Shown one piece after another: positions 11,065 to 23,783 of a stretch of DNA of 64,000 nucleotides (its first letter is position 1; each line of letters opens with the position of its first letter). The notes beneath the pieces were generated by a model. That model worked only from the letters and a program-made list of their open reading frames with translations. It was not told the DNA's origin and ran no database searches. Location: positions 47,923,712 to 47,987,711 of the forward strand of contig CM030365.1 in assembly GCA_017893485.1 (NCBI GenBank). The letters run 5' to 3'. The position numbers and the translations under genes are program-made. This DNA is from Hemerocallis citrina (Eukaryota > Streptophyta > Magnoliopsida > Asparagales > Asphodelaceae).

Positions 11065-11092
11065 GGGGGGGGGGGGGGGGGGGGGGGGGGGA
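11065..11092. repeat. Poly-G tract in 5' LTR of the miniature element
   Basis: An almost uninterrupted G-run inside LTR1, absent from the sister LTR. It is the only large difference between the LTRs apart from TA-repeat length. Confidence 0.85.
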
Positions 11093-11448
11093 AGGGGGAG
11101 CACGGTTCAATGGAGCAAAATAGAGCATGTTGTGCTCTTGCTTGTAAACGTCAACTCCATAGGGGTGATGTGGCATTTGACATGGGGCCCACCCAGGTAT
11201 AAAGAAGCTTTGGCTGTGTATTTGAGAAAGAGATATGTGATACAAAAAGTCCCATATTTGATTGAAAAAGAAATATAATAATATATAAATATAATAGCCT
11301 ATGATCAAGAGTCACTTAATCGGTTAAACACCTTTTGAGAGGCAACCTGTGGTGGGCAGTTGTACTACATAGTATCTAATTTGTCTTATAAATTGTATAA
11401 ATTGTCTGAGCTAGGGGCAGGGGCGTTACAAATGGTATCAGAGCCAAG

Positions 11449-11760
11449 TTTCGACACCGGGTGTGGGGCATGTCTATATAGTCGGGCGGAGGATTCCGAG
11501 ACTATAGACCCAGTCGGGCGGTGTACTTCGGGATTGTGGTGAGCCCTCAATTAAATCCTGGACTGTTATTGATCGGGAGGTGGATTCTGGGATCATAACT
11601 AGTCGGGCGGATAGGAGGGCAGCTCAGTTAAATCCGGGATTATGATTGATCGGGCGGTGGATTCCGGAATCATGAATAATCGGGTGGATAGAAGAGCAGA
11701 TGTTCCACAACGGCTAGAAAGTAGATCCTGCACTAGATTGTGCATGCCCGTGCTCAGCGA
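11449..11760. repeat. Degenerate tandem repeats in the miniature element interior
   Basis: Words such as TCGGGCGG(A/T)GGATTC and GGGATTATGATTGATCGGGCGG recur every 25-60 bases, suggesting the interior expanded by short tandem duplication. No protein is encoded. Confidence 0.55.
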
Positions 11761-11808
11761 GGACGCTGATTTCTGAAGGGGGGTGTCTGTAACACCCCGT
11801 ATTAAAAA

Positions 11809-11920
<112 letters not shown>

Positions 11921-12333
11921 GAGTAGTTGGATGTTCGATTGGTTTAATATATATGCCAGGATGGCATTATGATAATATATGAAGTTATATATAAATGGTG
12001 GGGGGACCCATGGTTCAATGGAGCATGTTGTGCTCTTGCTTGTAAACGTCAACTCCATAGGGGTGATGTGGCATTTGACATGGGGCCCACCCAGGTATAA
12101 AGAAGCTTCGGCTGTGTATTTGAGAAAGAGATATGTGATATAAAAAGTCCCATATTGGATTGAAAAAGAAATATAATAATATATAAATATAATAGCCTAT
12201 GATCAAGAGTCACCTAATCGGTGTACCACCTTTTAAGAGGCAGTCTGTGGTGGGCAGTTGTACTACATAGTATCTAATTTGTCTTATAAATTGTATAAAT
12301 TGTCTGAGCTAGGGCCAGGGGTGTTACAAGCTA

Positions 12334-13740
12334 AGTGCTTACATCGGCTTAAATGAAATTTTTTGAAAGAGAAATGTTTTGATAAAAGACCAAGATTGGG
12401 TCATGGTTAATGATTGATGTTTAAGACCGATGTAGAGGTAATGCTAATTCAAGAGTATTAATTTTATTCATGATTCAATTATCTAAGGATTAGACACATA
12501 GTGGAGATGTGATGAAAGTAAGAGAAAAATACAAGTATGAGGGTTTCGGATCTACGATGTGAGAGTATTCATAGGTTGCCTGCTTGATGCGTCATGTCAT
12601 GGCGTGGATACATCTCCGGAATTATCGTGACCTTGACGATGCTTGTGGGGTGTTTGGTGACTACGTAGTGCCATCGTTCCATGATGGAGACGAATTGTCC
12701 ATAGGCTATGCATGATGCGTCATGTCATGATGTGGAATTCCCCTCTAGGCTATCTGGGCATGGGCTCGTAACTCATAAGACATCTAGGATACTTACCGTA
12801 GTTACCGTAGTAGTTTAAATCATGGCGAGGGAATCAACCCTACAAGATGAAGAACGATTAAGGGCTTGCCCTCAGATCTATGTAGTATGGGATGTATAGA
12901 ATCCGAACAAGTGCTCATTAGTGTCATTAAATATAAATAACTGTATTAAGGACTAAGTGCACATTCACACACGACATCAATAAGATAGTCCCCGTAGCTT
13001 TATTTGTGACAAGTGTGTGCTTTCTAGGTATGAGAAATTGATGTATTATATCCTAGCGTCAGTTGTATGCAACTGACGTGCCCACAATTTCTATAAAGGA
13101 TAAAGTAATTGACAAGACTAAAGAATGAATGCTGCTTAAAGAAATGATTCAAGTTTTTATTTAATTCATGTATCATGTTGTAATTTATATTTCTGTTGCG
13201 TTGATGTAATTATTGTTGTATAAATTTTTTTTAATTCCTTATAAAATTGTACGAAGTGAAGTGTAAAGATCCTGTGGAACTTCGAATTCAGTCTTTTTGG
13301 AATTCGGAGTGTTACACTAATATTATTGGTATCCAATTTAGGGATATAAGCGGTGCGCAATCTGAATTCTTGTGCACTCTGTTGGTTACTTCTACATGAA
13401 CGTGATGATATCATTTTATTGTATGAAAATATGGAATTGATGTTGAAAATATATATAATTATATTTATTTTCAATATAAATATAAAATAATATTTCCCCC
13501 CTCCCCCCCCCCCCCCCCCCAACAGCTTCAGTAATATATTCAATTGTACAACATTATGGTTTGGCAGTGATTCTCTAAACTATATGCTTATGTGATGATG
13601 AAATCAAGATTTTAGTAATTATGGTATGAATGATATTCATAAGTTTCTCCCAATTCTCTCACATTTATTGAGAGTTCTATATAATTTTATGAGTCTCTCA
13701 AAACTATTTTAGGTTGTGCAATTTGCACAGGGTAACACTA
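12334..13740. other. Non-coding DNA, probable continuation of the interrupted LTR, to the first Helitron end
   Basis: A possible LTR end GAATTCGGAGTGTTACA is at 13299-13315 and TTGGTATCC at 13328 could be a poor primer site. A repeated phrase GATGCGTCATGTCATG occurs at about 12587 and 12714. A C-run lies at 13495-13520. No gene was seen. Confidence 0.3.
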
Positions 13741-14336
13741 GTTATAATTATAATTTATACAATATATTATGCTAAACCACTTCTGGTCCAAGTATTTTTC
13801 TAATTTTTTCTTCTTCTTTTTTTTTTTTTTTGAAAAAAAGTTGAGCAAATGTAGGGAGTCAACCACCCCACACTTTCTCCATCCAAATTTTGAAGTACAA
13901 TCATCTCTCAATCAAATCTTAAAAAGCGTGCAATATTGAATAGATGTTATTAGAGATTATTTTCAAAATATTTTTTTTTTATTTTTTTTATTTTTTAATA
14001 AATTATGTGCAAAATTAATTTTATTATTTTTTAGTTTTTAAAAAAATTTATGCAATATATTGCGCATGGCTATACTAGTAATATACTATGCTAAGATCAC
14101 TTTTGGTCCAAAGATTTTTCTCATTTTTTCTTTATAAAACAAAAAAAAGTAAATGTAGGAGGCAACATGTACTCTGTCCCCATATAAATTTTGAATTTGA
14201 ATCATATACCTTAATCAAACCTAAAAAATCGTGCAATATTATATAGATGTTATTATAGGATTTTTTACAAAAATAATTTTATTATTTTCTCATTTTTAAA
14301 AAAAATTGTGCAATATATTGCACATGGTTATACTAG
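13714..14336 (+). mobile_element. Tandem Helitron-like 3' ends
   Basis: Three successive sites have a short hairpin (GTGCAA/TTGCAC or TGCAATATATTGC type) followed within 8-10 bases by CTAG and then T or A: CTAG ends at 13741, 14078 and 14336. The DNA between them (13742-14078 and 14079-14336) is two diverged copies of one unit with the phrase ACTTYTGGTCCAA. A hairpin then CTRR, inserted before T, is the Helitron 3' signature. No TC 5' end was identified, so these look like truncated, tandemly joined copies. Confidence 0.6.
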
Positions 14337-14656
14337 TTATATATTAAGCAAAAATGTCTACCCCTTCTCTTCTTTCTCTATTTTGAAATGAAGAAAGGAG
14401 AGGAAAAGTATGACAGCGCAACCCTAATTTATCTCTCCCCTCGAACGTCCCAAAATTTGAAATTCAAATTTTCCCAAAATTTGATATGTGAAATCTTCCA
14501 AATTTATTACGTCCCTAAAATATCTCCACAAAATCACATAACCAAACTTGTTGACAAAATTATCGATAAATCTTTGTATAACCGTCTTCCTCTCTCTCTA
14601 TATATCTCTCTCTATCTTTCTCACTCTCTCACAATTTTTCTCTCTCAAAATCTCCC
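14337..14656. other. Short unassigned segment before the split LTR
   Basis: AT-rich with a TCTC-rich microsatellite at about 14590-14650. An open frame crosses it but runs into the LTR and matches nothing recognisable. Confidence 0.4.
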
Positions 14657-15014
14657 TGTAACACCCCGTATTTGTAAAGTATATAAGGAAGTATTAAGAG
14701 AAAAACAATTTAAAAAATATATATGGATTATTGGAGTGACCTATAGAGATTTAAATGGGTTATATGGAATAAATGGATAATTAGGAGGCCTATAGGAGAG
14801 ATTATTGGGCTATGACATTAATTAAATGAAAACGAAACAAAAAGAGAAGAAATGGAGTGGTGGTTATGCTTGGGCTGACGTGGAAGGGGCGTGGGTTAGT
14901 CCCACGTCGGAGGAGAGAGAGAGAGAGAGAGAATGAGAGTATATATTAGAAGGCCAAGGATCAAAGGTTACCTAATAGTCCGGACACCTTTTGTGAGGCC
15001 AACATGTGGTGGGC
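14657..15014 (+). mobile_element. LTR retrotransposon LTR, 5' part (interrupted by the LARD)
   Basis: Starts TGTAACACCCCGTA and is cut at 15019 by the LARD insertion; it resumes at 23789 and ends GGGGTGTTACA at 23834, followed by a tRNA-Met-type primer site. The GGCCAACATGTGGTGGGCAG phrase just before the break resembles the corresponding part of the miniature element at 10918, so both belong to one broad LTR family. Confidence 0.8.
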
Positions 15015-15019
15015 AGTGG
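15015..15019. repeat. LARD target-site duplication, left copy
   Basis: AGTGG, identical to 23784-23788. Confidence 0.9.
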
Positions 15020-15899
15020 TGTCACGCCCCGCTTCCCAAAAATACGGAATACGAGCACGTAACATTGGCCTAGCGAATGATTTTTATTATCCATAAACTG
15101 TTCAGGAATCTTTACAATATCTCACAAAATAATCAGAGTCAGAAGCCAGAAAAATCAACCACATGCACATATGAACCAAATACCAACAAGAATACTTGAA
15201 ATAAAATATATCGATCTCAAATAGTCATGAACTGAATAACACAAATATCCTGGGTCATACTGCCCAAACACAAAGAATACAGGTAACAGATACAATGTTC
15301 GAAATGAGCAACAGGAAATAAATAAAGATAGCAAAAGCTCCAGCCAACTAGAACTTTAGATCACATACTTCATCGGACAGCTGATCACCAAAATCTGCAA
15401 TTGATAATTGCAGGAGAAGGAAAGAGAAAACAAGTACCCGTCAATTGTAGGTTACATGCCACTTATAATGTAGGATACAAGCACATGGGAAAACTAACTA
15501 GCAACATGGTATAAGCATGATGTCAAAATAAACAACTCTGGCATGGCACAGTAAACAAGTGTAAATGGCATAAAGCAAGTATCAAGTAATCAACTAAACA
15601 GGTAAACATGTAACAGGTATTAGGTAACAGCTATATAGATAAACAGGTAATCATGTAACATGTGTCAAGTATCAAGTAATCAGATATCATGTAAACAAGT
15701 CTCACGTATCATGTAGTCAAGTATCAAGCAAGAATGTATCATGTTCAAGTATCCTGTTCAGGTCTCATGTGTCAAGTCTTGTATCTAGGTAGCACTTCAT
15801 GCATCCATTCTTTTACTACATGGTTGCTACGGTCAAAGCAATTTTGTTTTAGATTTCATAGTGGACCATAGAGGGCAGTGTACTCAGGGATCAAAACAG

Positions 15900-16250
15900 A
15901 AATAGGAAACAGGTTCATGAATCAAAACAGGTACACGAATCATCCGATTCATACATCAACAGGTTCATGAATCAACAGGTACATGACCAACAGGTCCGTG
16001 CATCAACAAGTAATAGGTACATGAACCAACAGGTCCTTGCATCAACAGGTAACAGGTTCATGAACCAACAGGTCCATGCATCAACAGGTAACAGGTACAT
16101 GAACCAACAGGTCCATGCATCAACAGGTAATAGGTACATGAATCAACAGATCCATGCATCAACAGGTAACAGGTACATGAATCAACAGATCCATGCATCA
16201 ACAGGTAACAGGTACATGAACAAACAGGTCCATGCATCAATAGGTTTATG
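15900..16250. repeat. 39-bp minisatellite (AACAGGTACATGAAYCAACAGRTCCATGCATC)
   Basis: Roughly six tandem copies of a 39-bp unit with few differences. The unit length is a multiple of three, so it yields a 13-residue repeating translation on both strands; that is a consequence of the repeat and not evidence for a protein. Absent from the sister LTR. Confidence 0.85.
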
Positions 16251-17800
16251 TATCAAAATGAATCAAAATGGGAAACACGGGCCCCCTTCCGAATACACGT
16301 TTCTGAATTATCCACTATTCGATCTTTCCCTTCACCCCGGCTTGGTTATTTATTAGTATAATCAGGCATGCATGTATGTGTTGCAAAACAAAGCAAGAAT
16401 ACCAGGGCATAAATATGTATCAGGTTCAGGGTGTAAGTTAAACAAGTACAGGTACAAGATAACACATAACAGGGTAAAACAACTAGTTTTCTAATTCAGG
16501 ACAGCATGACAGTGTTGTACAAAAACAGTGATTCCCGCTACTACAAATATCCAAATCTAGATCCGGATTTAGAAAATAGACTTCCACATGAATCCATCGA
16601 ATATAAATAAGTTATATAGTAATTCACAATATCATAACTCAAAACAGGTTTGAATCCAGAAAACATGTTTAGTCAGAAATCAGGAAAACGAATTCTCAGT
16701 CAGGAAAACCGCATCAAAACATCTCAAATAAATTCAGAAAAAATCTGGGGTATTCCCCTATATGTCTAGAATGAAAATATAAAGTTTCATAATATTCCAG
16801 TAAAATTAGTTTAATCATCAAAAATAAGAACACATCAAGAAATGGAAGTTTGGCAAATCTGGAATTCCCAATACTGCTGTACGAAAACTGAAGTATCTCG
16901 CAAGCCGTGAAACGAAATCCAAATCCGCCAAAGGGAAATGAAAATAGACAAAATATATTAACTTTCATATTTCACAAACATTTTTCATACAGTTAAAGGA
17001 ATCATAGTGAAAATAAGGTTCTTTACAGATCAGCGAGCGAATTACAGCAAGTATAGATTTCATAAGCGAGCATGAAACAACACATAAAACTCATCAATAA
17101 ATTTCACCAAAATTTTGGATAATCCCTAACTAGTTAAAGAAACACTGACCAAAGTTTTGGATCAAAATAATATGTGTAGCACAAGTAAAAAAATAATTTA
17201 ATCAACAAAATCGTCGAGAAACGAAATCTGGAAACATAATACACCTCTATAGTAAAACAGTCATAAGTCACTCATACGAAAACGAAATCGAGCAAGGTCA
17301 GAGAAGTTTGAAAATAGACGAAATTCTCTAAAACTCATGTTTTTTATCGAAATTAAGATACTGAATTTAAAAGAGTCCATAACAGCAAACAAAACAGATC
17401 AGCGTCCAACTACAGATTTTTCCCTTAAAAACAAAATCGACATAGGTTCAAGAAAATTGATCCAAACACACCTAAACATGAAATCGAGTCTACCAAGTGT
17501 CCAAACCTTATGAATTAGGATTATTAACATATCTAAATTAAGCCTATCACATGGTTCTCAACAAATATCCAAACTCTCACAAAAGTCTCGCATACATGTT
17601 CAAATCAAGAACGGGGAAAACCTAGGTCAATTCATGTCAAGATTGTGTCATGAGGCAACTATGATCAAGTTTTCACAATAGAGACAAAACCCATCAAGGA
17701 AAATACAAACAAGAGTCGTCTCTAGACCCAACTACACTATAGACGAACTTTTTTGACTTGTATCAAACAAATGAATTGGAGTACAAGTTACTAACCTGAA
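16250..17800. other. LTR body, non-coding
   Basis: No gene. Low-GC sequence of the LARD LTR; much of it (to about 17345) is missing from the sister LTR. Confidence 0.6.
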
Positions 17801-18129
17801 AGACGACGAGAACAACACAAAAGCAAGAATAATGGGATGGATCCCGGGGCACGGTCACAACACACGGATGGATCACGAACAAGAATCACGAACCAAACGG
17901 ATCACACGAACCGAAGCGAGCAAACGAACTCAAACAAACCAATGAGAACACACCCCACAATCACCCAAGATCCAACACACAATCCATGAGCAACAACCAC
18001 CACGGACCAACGCCCGAACAATGATGGACGAAACCCAAGAGCACACGATCCAATAAACTCAACAAACCACAACCCACGAACACAACCAACAACGAACTCA
18101 CACTCACAATCCCACGAACCACGAACAAC

Positions 18130-18640
18130 CAACAATGACCAACCCACACACGCACACAAAGATAGAGCGGCGGGGGAGAGGACAGCAGCTAGGTGCTGTT
18201 GCTGTCGACCGAGGACAGCACACGGCTAGGCGGTGTTGCGGGCGCATAGCAGAGGAGCACAGGATGACGACGGCCTGGTGCTGTCTGGTCGCTGCGCTGA
18301 TTGGTGTCGAGGAAGAGGACTGGCTGGCCATAACGGAAGGCAGGGCGCGTTGGCCTTGCTGCGACACACAGGAAGAGGCAGTGCCACGCATGGTAACTGT
18401 GCAGCGGGGGAGCGACAGCTGCGGGGCTGTTGGCGCCTCGATGCTGGTCGCGAACGCACCAAGAGGGGGGCGAAGGATGAGCGGAAGAGTTCGGGATGGC
18501 GAGGAGCGGGAGAGAAGGCGACAGGGCAGTAGGATGCTGCAGCGGAGGACAGGGATGCTGGCACGTCGTGATGGCAGCGCCAGCAGGCGGAGGGCGGATG
18601 GGAAATGGTGTTGGTGATGGGGTCGAGAGAACCGGGGTTG
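18130..18640. other. CpG-rich block in the LARD LTR
   Basis: Markedly GC- and CpG-rich against AT-rich surroundings, and conserved in the other LTR at about 22620-23125. It lies just downstream (minus strand) of the LTR TATA box and so corresponds to the start of the element's transcript. Several overlapping frames are open on both strands, as expected of GC-rich DNA; none looks like a known domain. Confidence 0.6.
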
Positions 18641-18693
18641 AGAAGTTGGCGGCTGCATAGGGAAGATGAAGCGGCAGGTAACGGGGGGTGATG

Positions 18694-18709
18694 GGTTTAT
18701 ATAGATAGG
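18694..18709 (-). promoter_or_regulatory. LARD LTR TATA box (3' LTR)
   Basis: The minus strand reads CCTATCTATATAAACC; the same box is at the equivalent place in the other LTR (23184-23199). Confidence 0.6.
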
Positions 18710-19854
18710 ATGCATTAGGGTTAGGTTAGGGGGGGCAAACGGGTTTACAGGGTTTCGAAATATACAGGGATGGAAACGGGTCTGGGGTAAAGCGGGTTCG
18801 GGTCTGGGCTTAAATAGGTAGTTAGGTGGGTTATTGGTATAGGATTTAGTTAATGGGTATTGGGTTTATTAATGGGTTAAGGGTATTAAAAATCCATTAG
18901 GGTTTCAATAAAATTAAATCAAAAATATAATTAAATTAATATTAAAAGTAAATAATTTATTCAATAGAAAATATACAATTAGAAATACCATAGTACAATA
19001 AATCAAATAGTATACACTGAGTTAATACTTAAATACTAGCTAATACAATAGGATTTTTAATATACAATCAAAATAAAATAACAGTAATAATAATAATAGT
19101 AAGATTTGTATTAAAATATAAAATCATACAAAATAGTTACAAATACAATTATTGATCGAAAACAGATTTTTTAATAGAAGATCAAAAAAAAAAAACATTT
19201 TGATAAAAGAATTTGAAAACCAAAAAAAATAATTTACAAAAATTTTTAATACACTAAAATACATTTTTGGAAAAACAGGGGTTACAATCCTACCCACCTT
19301 ACAACAAAATTTCATCCTCGAAATTTGCTTAGGCGGTACATAGGACAAGGCAAAAGCAAATGTAGGGAGGGTAACAAAACAGAGGGCTAAGGGTAAGGAA
19401 CAAAGCAGTGGCAACACCAGAAAAAGAAGGAAGATGGATAACAAGGGGATCAAATGGAATGTAGAAAGAGAATAAACAGTATCAAAAGGAAATAATCAAC
19501 ACCAGATAACAAAACAATAAGGGAGTTGGCAGAACTGAAATCAAAGAGAGAAAAGACAGTGAAGAATTGAGTCAAACAATAAGTCAACGGATGAGAACAA
19601 TTGTAAGAGATATGGGAAACCAAAATAATGCAAGGAAGGAGAACCAACAATATGATCCTGGGACCTGTGGGTTATGGGCCTACAACGCTTCCGCTGCGAC
19701 ACTCTGATGGTGACATTCCAAGCTGCAGACATGTCGTTGTAGACCACGTGACACCAAGCGACGATTCGAGCAAGAAGAAAAGAATGAGACCCCAAAATAA
19801 AATTGGAATTTGAAGGAGGGCTTTAATTTAAATAATTAGGTCAAAACTAATGAG

Positions 19855-20165
19855 CATTAACAAAAATAATATTAATAATACAAAAATCAACACATAATAA
19901 TAATAAAATAATAATGGAAAAAATAATAAAAATAATAATAATAATCATAATCATCATAAACAGACTGGTAAAAATAATAATAATAATAAAATATTAACAA
20001 TACTGGTAAGGATAATAATACAAAATAGAAAATAATTTGGGGTTCATCATTTTGGTGAAAGTAATTCAATATCAACATCAAAAATAAAATAGTAAGAAAA
20101 ATACCATAATAATAATAGTAATAGTAATAACAATAATAATAAGGAAAAAAATAATAATAGTAGTA
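19855..20165. repeat. Imperfect (AAT)n microsatellite region
   Basis: Interrupted AATAAT/ATAATA arrays in the LARD interior. Confidence 0.85.
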
Positions 20166-20209
20166 GTAGAAATTCTTTGATGTGGATTCGCCTCTTTTAC
20201 ATCCATCTA

Positions 20210-20380
20210 TAGACTTGCCTTCTCGACATCAAGTTGCAGGTTTACCTCCACGACATCAGGTTGCAGGTTACCATCTGGATATTCGGTTGCACATTTTGCT
20301 TTCCCGATATCCAGTTGCAATTTGCCTCTATTGACGTCTAGTTGCATGTTTGCCATCTCGACATCCAGTTGCAACAAAAC
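20210..20380. repeat. About 30-bp tandem repeat in LARD interior
   Basis: Five to six degenerate copies of a unit around GACATCCAGTTGCA(A/G)(G/T)TT. A short minus-strand frame translates it as repeated LQLDVE-like units, but nothing supports a real protein. Confidence 0.65.
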
Positions 20381-20562
20381 GATGGATGAGATGATGCAAT
20401 CTTCCACTCGTACTTAGATATTGATTGCTCAATTTAAGTACAAAGTAGAAATTTGTGATATTAAAATACACAGTTATTCGAAATAACAGAATTTTTGTTT
20501 TAGAAAACAATTTTATAGAATATCCAAATATAACAAATAAAAATCGAAATACACAAAATATT

Positions 20563-20566
<4 letters not shown>

Positions 20567-20642
<76 letters not shown>
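20567..20642. repeat. (TA)n microsatellite
   Basis: About 76 bases of uninterrupted TA in the LARD interior. Confidence 0.95.
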
Positions 20643-20649
<7 letters not shown>

Positions 20650-21113
20650 GGCAGGAGAAAAATGGATTTTATACTCAATAAAGAGTTCACAAAGGAAGAC
20701 GACTACAAGGGACGAAAGAAAATAAGAAATCAAAGGATCGAATATGAAGGAAGAGGAACGAGGGGGCACAAGCAAAATTTGAAGAGAATATGGTAGGAAA
20801 GGAATAACTAGCATGATACTCAAAATGAGTGAACAAATGAAGATGAATGAAAGAATCAAAGGAATATGGGTACGGAAAGAATGAAACAATGTCAAATAAA
20901 GAATCAACAAATGAAAACGACTAAAAGGGATAGAAGAAACAAGGAATCAAAGAAATCGAATAAGAAGGGATCAAATAAATGGAATAAGACTAGTATCCAA
21001 ATCACTGTTGATTATGATTATTCATGCATGTATGATTGGTGATATGTTGAGCAGATCACAGTTCGAGCCAAGCTTGTCAAATATATTAGGAAACTAATAC
21101 ATTAGCCAAACCT

Positions 21114-21127
21114 GGACTCTGATACCA
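21114..21127 (-). promoter_or_regulatory. LARD primer-binding site (tRNA-Met type)
   Basis: TGGTATCAGAGTCC on the minus strand, 10 bases from the right LTR; fixes the element's orientation. Confidence 0.8.
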
Positions 21128-21137
21128 CTAAAAATCC

Positions 21138-23783
21138 TGTCACCCGCTTTCCAAAAATACGGAATACGAGCACGTAACATTGGCTCAGCGAATGATTTTT
21201 ATCATCCATAAGCTGTTCAGGAATCTTTACAATATCTCACAAAATAATCAGAGTCGGAAGCAGAAAAATCAACCACATGCACATATGAACCAAATACCAA
21301 CAAGAATACTTGAAATAAAATAGATTGATCTCAAATAGTCATGATTTGAATAAATCAAATATCCTGGGTCATACTGCCCAAACACAAAGAATACAAGTAA
21401 CAGATACAGTGTTCAAAATGAGCAACATGAAATAAATGAAGATAGCAAAAGCTCCAGCCAACTAGAACTTTAGATCACATACTCCATCGGACAGCCGATC
21501 ACCAAAATCTGCAATTGATAATTGCAGGAGAAGGAAAGAGAAAACAAGTACCCGTCAATTGCAAGTTACGGGCCACTTATAATGTAGGATACAAGCACAT
21601 GGGGAAACTAACTAGCAACATGGTATAAACATGATGTCAAAATAAATAACTAGCATGGCAAAGTAAACAAGTGTAAATGGCATGAAGCAAGTATCAAGTA
21701 ATCAACTAAACAGGTAAACATGTAACAGGTATCAGGTAACAGGTATACAGGTAAACAGGTAATCATGTAACATGTATCAAGTATCAAGTAATCAGATCTC
21801 ATGTAAACAAGTCTCATGTATCATGTAGTCAAGTATAAATTAAGATACTGACCTTAATATAGTCTAAATTACTGATCAAGACAGATTATCGGCAAAATAC
21901 AGAATTTCCTCAAAAAAAATCAAAATCAACATAGGTTCAAGAAAATTTATCCAAACACACCCAAACATGAAATCGAGTCTACCAAGTGTCCAAACCTTAT
22001 GAATTAGGGTTATTAACATATCTAAATCAAGCCTATCACATGGTTCTCAACAAATATCCATACTCTCACAAAAGTCTCACATATATGTTCAAATCAAGAA
22101 CGGGGAAAACCTAGGTCAATTCATGTCAAGATTGTGTCATAAGACAACTATGGTCAAGTTTTCACGATAGAGACAAAACCCATTAAGGAAAACACAAATA
22201 AGAGTCGTCTCTAGACCCAACTATACTATAGGTGAACTTTTTGACTTGTATCAAACAAATAAATTAGAGTACAAGTTACTTGCCTGAAAAACGACGAGAA
22301 CAACATAAGAGCAAGAATAATGGGATGGATCCCGGGGCACGATCACAACAAACGGATGGATCACGAACAAGAATCACGAACCAAACGGATCACACGAACC
22401 GAAGCGAGCAAACGAACTCAAACAAACCAACGAGAACACACCGTACAATCACCCAAGATCCAACACACAATCCATGAGCAACAACCACCACGGACCAACG
22501 CCCGAACAATGACTGACGAAACCCAAGAGCACACGATCCAATAAACTCAACAAACCACAACCCACGAACACAACCAACAACGAACTCGCACTCACAATCC
22601 CACGAACCACGAACAACCAACAATGACCAACCAACACACGCACACAAAGATAGAGCGGCGGGGGAGAGGACAGCAGCTAGGTGCTGCTGCTATCGACCGA
22701 GGACAGCACACGGCTAGGCGGTGCTGCGGGCGCATCGCAGAGGAGCACAGGACGGCGACGGCCTGGTGCTGTCTGGTCGCTACGCTGACTGGTGTCGAGG
22801 AAGAGGACTGGCTGACCGCAACGGAAGGCAGGGCGCGCTGGCCTTGCTGCAGCACACAGGAAGCGGCAGTGCTGCATAGGGTAGCTGTGCAGCGGGGGAG
22901 CGATGGCTGCGGGGCTGTTGGCGTTTCGACGGTGGTCGCGAACGCACCATGAGGGGGGGGAGAAGGATGAGCAGAAGAGGTCGGGATGGCGAGGAGCGGG
23001 AGAGAAGGCGACGGGGCAGTGGGATGCTGCAGTGGAGGACGGGGACACTGGCACGTCGCGATGGCAGCGCGAGCAGGCGGAGGGCGGACGGGAGATGGTG
23101 TTGGTGACGGGGTCGAGAGAGCCGGGGTTGAGAAGTTGGCGGCTACATAGGGAAGATGAAGCGGCAGGTAACAGGGGGTGATGGGTTTATATAGATAGGA
23201 TTCATTAGGGTTAGGTTAGGGGGCAGACGGGTGTACAGGGTTTCGAAATATACAGGGATGGAAACGGGTCTGGGGTAAAGCGGGTTCGGGTCTGGGCTTA
23301 AATGGGTAGTTAGGTGGGTTATTGGTATAGGATTTAGTTAATGGGTATTGGGTTTATTAATGGGTTATTGGGTATTAAAAATCCATTAGGGTTTCAATAA
23401 AATTAATTCAAAAATATAATTAAATTAATATTAAAAGTAAATAATTTATTCAATAGAAAATATATAATTAGAAATACCATAGTATAATAAATCAAATATT
23501 ATACACTGAGTTAATACTCAAATACTAGCAAATACAATAGGATTTTTAATATACAATCAAAATAAAATAACAGTAGTAATAATAATAGTAAGATTTGTAT
23601 TAAAATATAAAATCATACAAAATAGTTACAAATACAATTATTGATCGAAAACAGATTTTTTAATAGAAGATAAAAAAAAAATACATTTTGATAAAAGAAT
23701 TTGAAAACCGAAAAAAATAATTTAAAAAATTTTAAATACAGAAAATACACTAAAATACATTTTTTGGGAAAACAGGGGTTACA
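21138..23783 (-). repeat. LARD 5' LTR (internally deleted)
   Basis: Collinear with 15020-19286 except for a missing block of about 1.6 kb that joins sequence equivalent to about 15720 directly to about 17345 (junction near 21835). Differences from the other LTR are scattered single bases and small indels. TATA box on the minus strand at 23184-23199. Confidence 0.88.

Larger units (their letters stand above)
15020..19286 (-). repeat. LARD 3' LTR (complete form)
   Basis: 4267 bp. It contains a 39-bp minisatellite, a CpG-rich block at 18130-18640 and a minus-strand TATA near 18700. Open frames over 18104-18715 look like LTR composition and match no known protein. Confidence 0.85.
19287..21137 (-). 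other. LARD internal region, non-coding
   Basis: No gag or pol motif. It contains an AAT-type microsatellite, a 30-bp tandem repeat and a long TA tract. Minus-strand GTTGTAAGGTGGGTAGGAT against the left LTR is a possible polypurine tract. Confidence 0.7.
15020..23783 (-). mobile_element. LARD-like large non-coding LTR retrotransposon, TSD AGTGG
   Basis: Two long LTRs (15020-19286 and 21138-23783) run TGTCAC...TTACA on the plus strand. Between them is a 1.85-kb interior with no gag-pol coding. Orientation is minus: a primer site (TGGTATCAGAGTCC, minus strand, 21127-21114) adjoins the right LTR, and LTR TATA boxes read on the minus strand. The left (3') LTR is 4.27 kb. The right LTR is 2.65 kb because a 1.6-kb block present in the left one (about 15720-17345) is missing. 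Long LTRs plus a short non-coding interior fit large retrotransposon derivatives, which depend on autonomous relatives. The insertion split an older LTR. Confidence 0.9.

Noticed and set aside
14388..14780. 130-codon ORF next to the split LTR
   Set aside because: Its second half is LTR sequence starting at 14657 and the first half is low-complexity; no family resemblance.
15967..16356. Repeat protein with 13-residue units
   Set aside because: Translation of a 39-bp minisatellite; open in several frames and on both strands because the unit is a multiple of three, and missing from the sister LTR.
18104..18715. 203-codon minus-strand open frame and overlapping frames on both strands
   Set aside because: All lie in the GC-rich part of the LARD LTR, are low-complexity (Ser/Pro/Arg-rich), occur only partly in the other LTR and match no domain.
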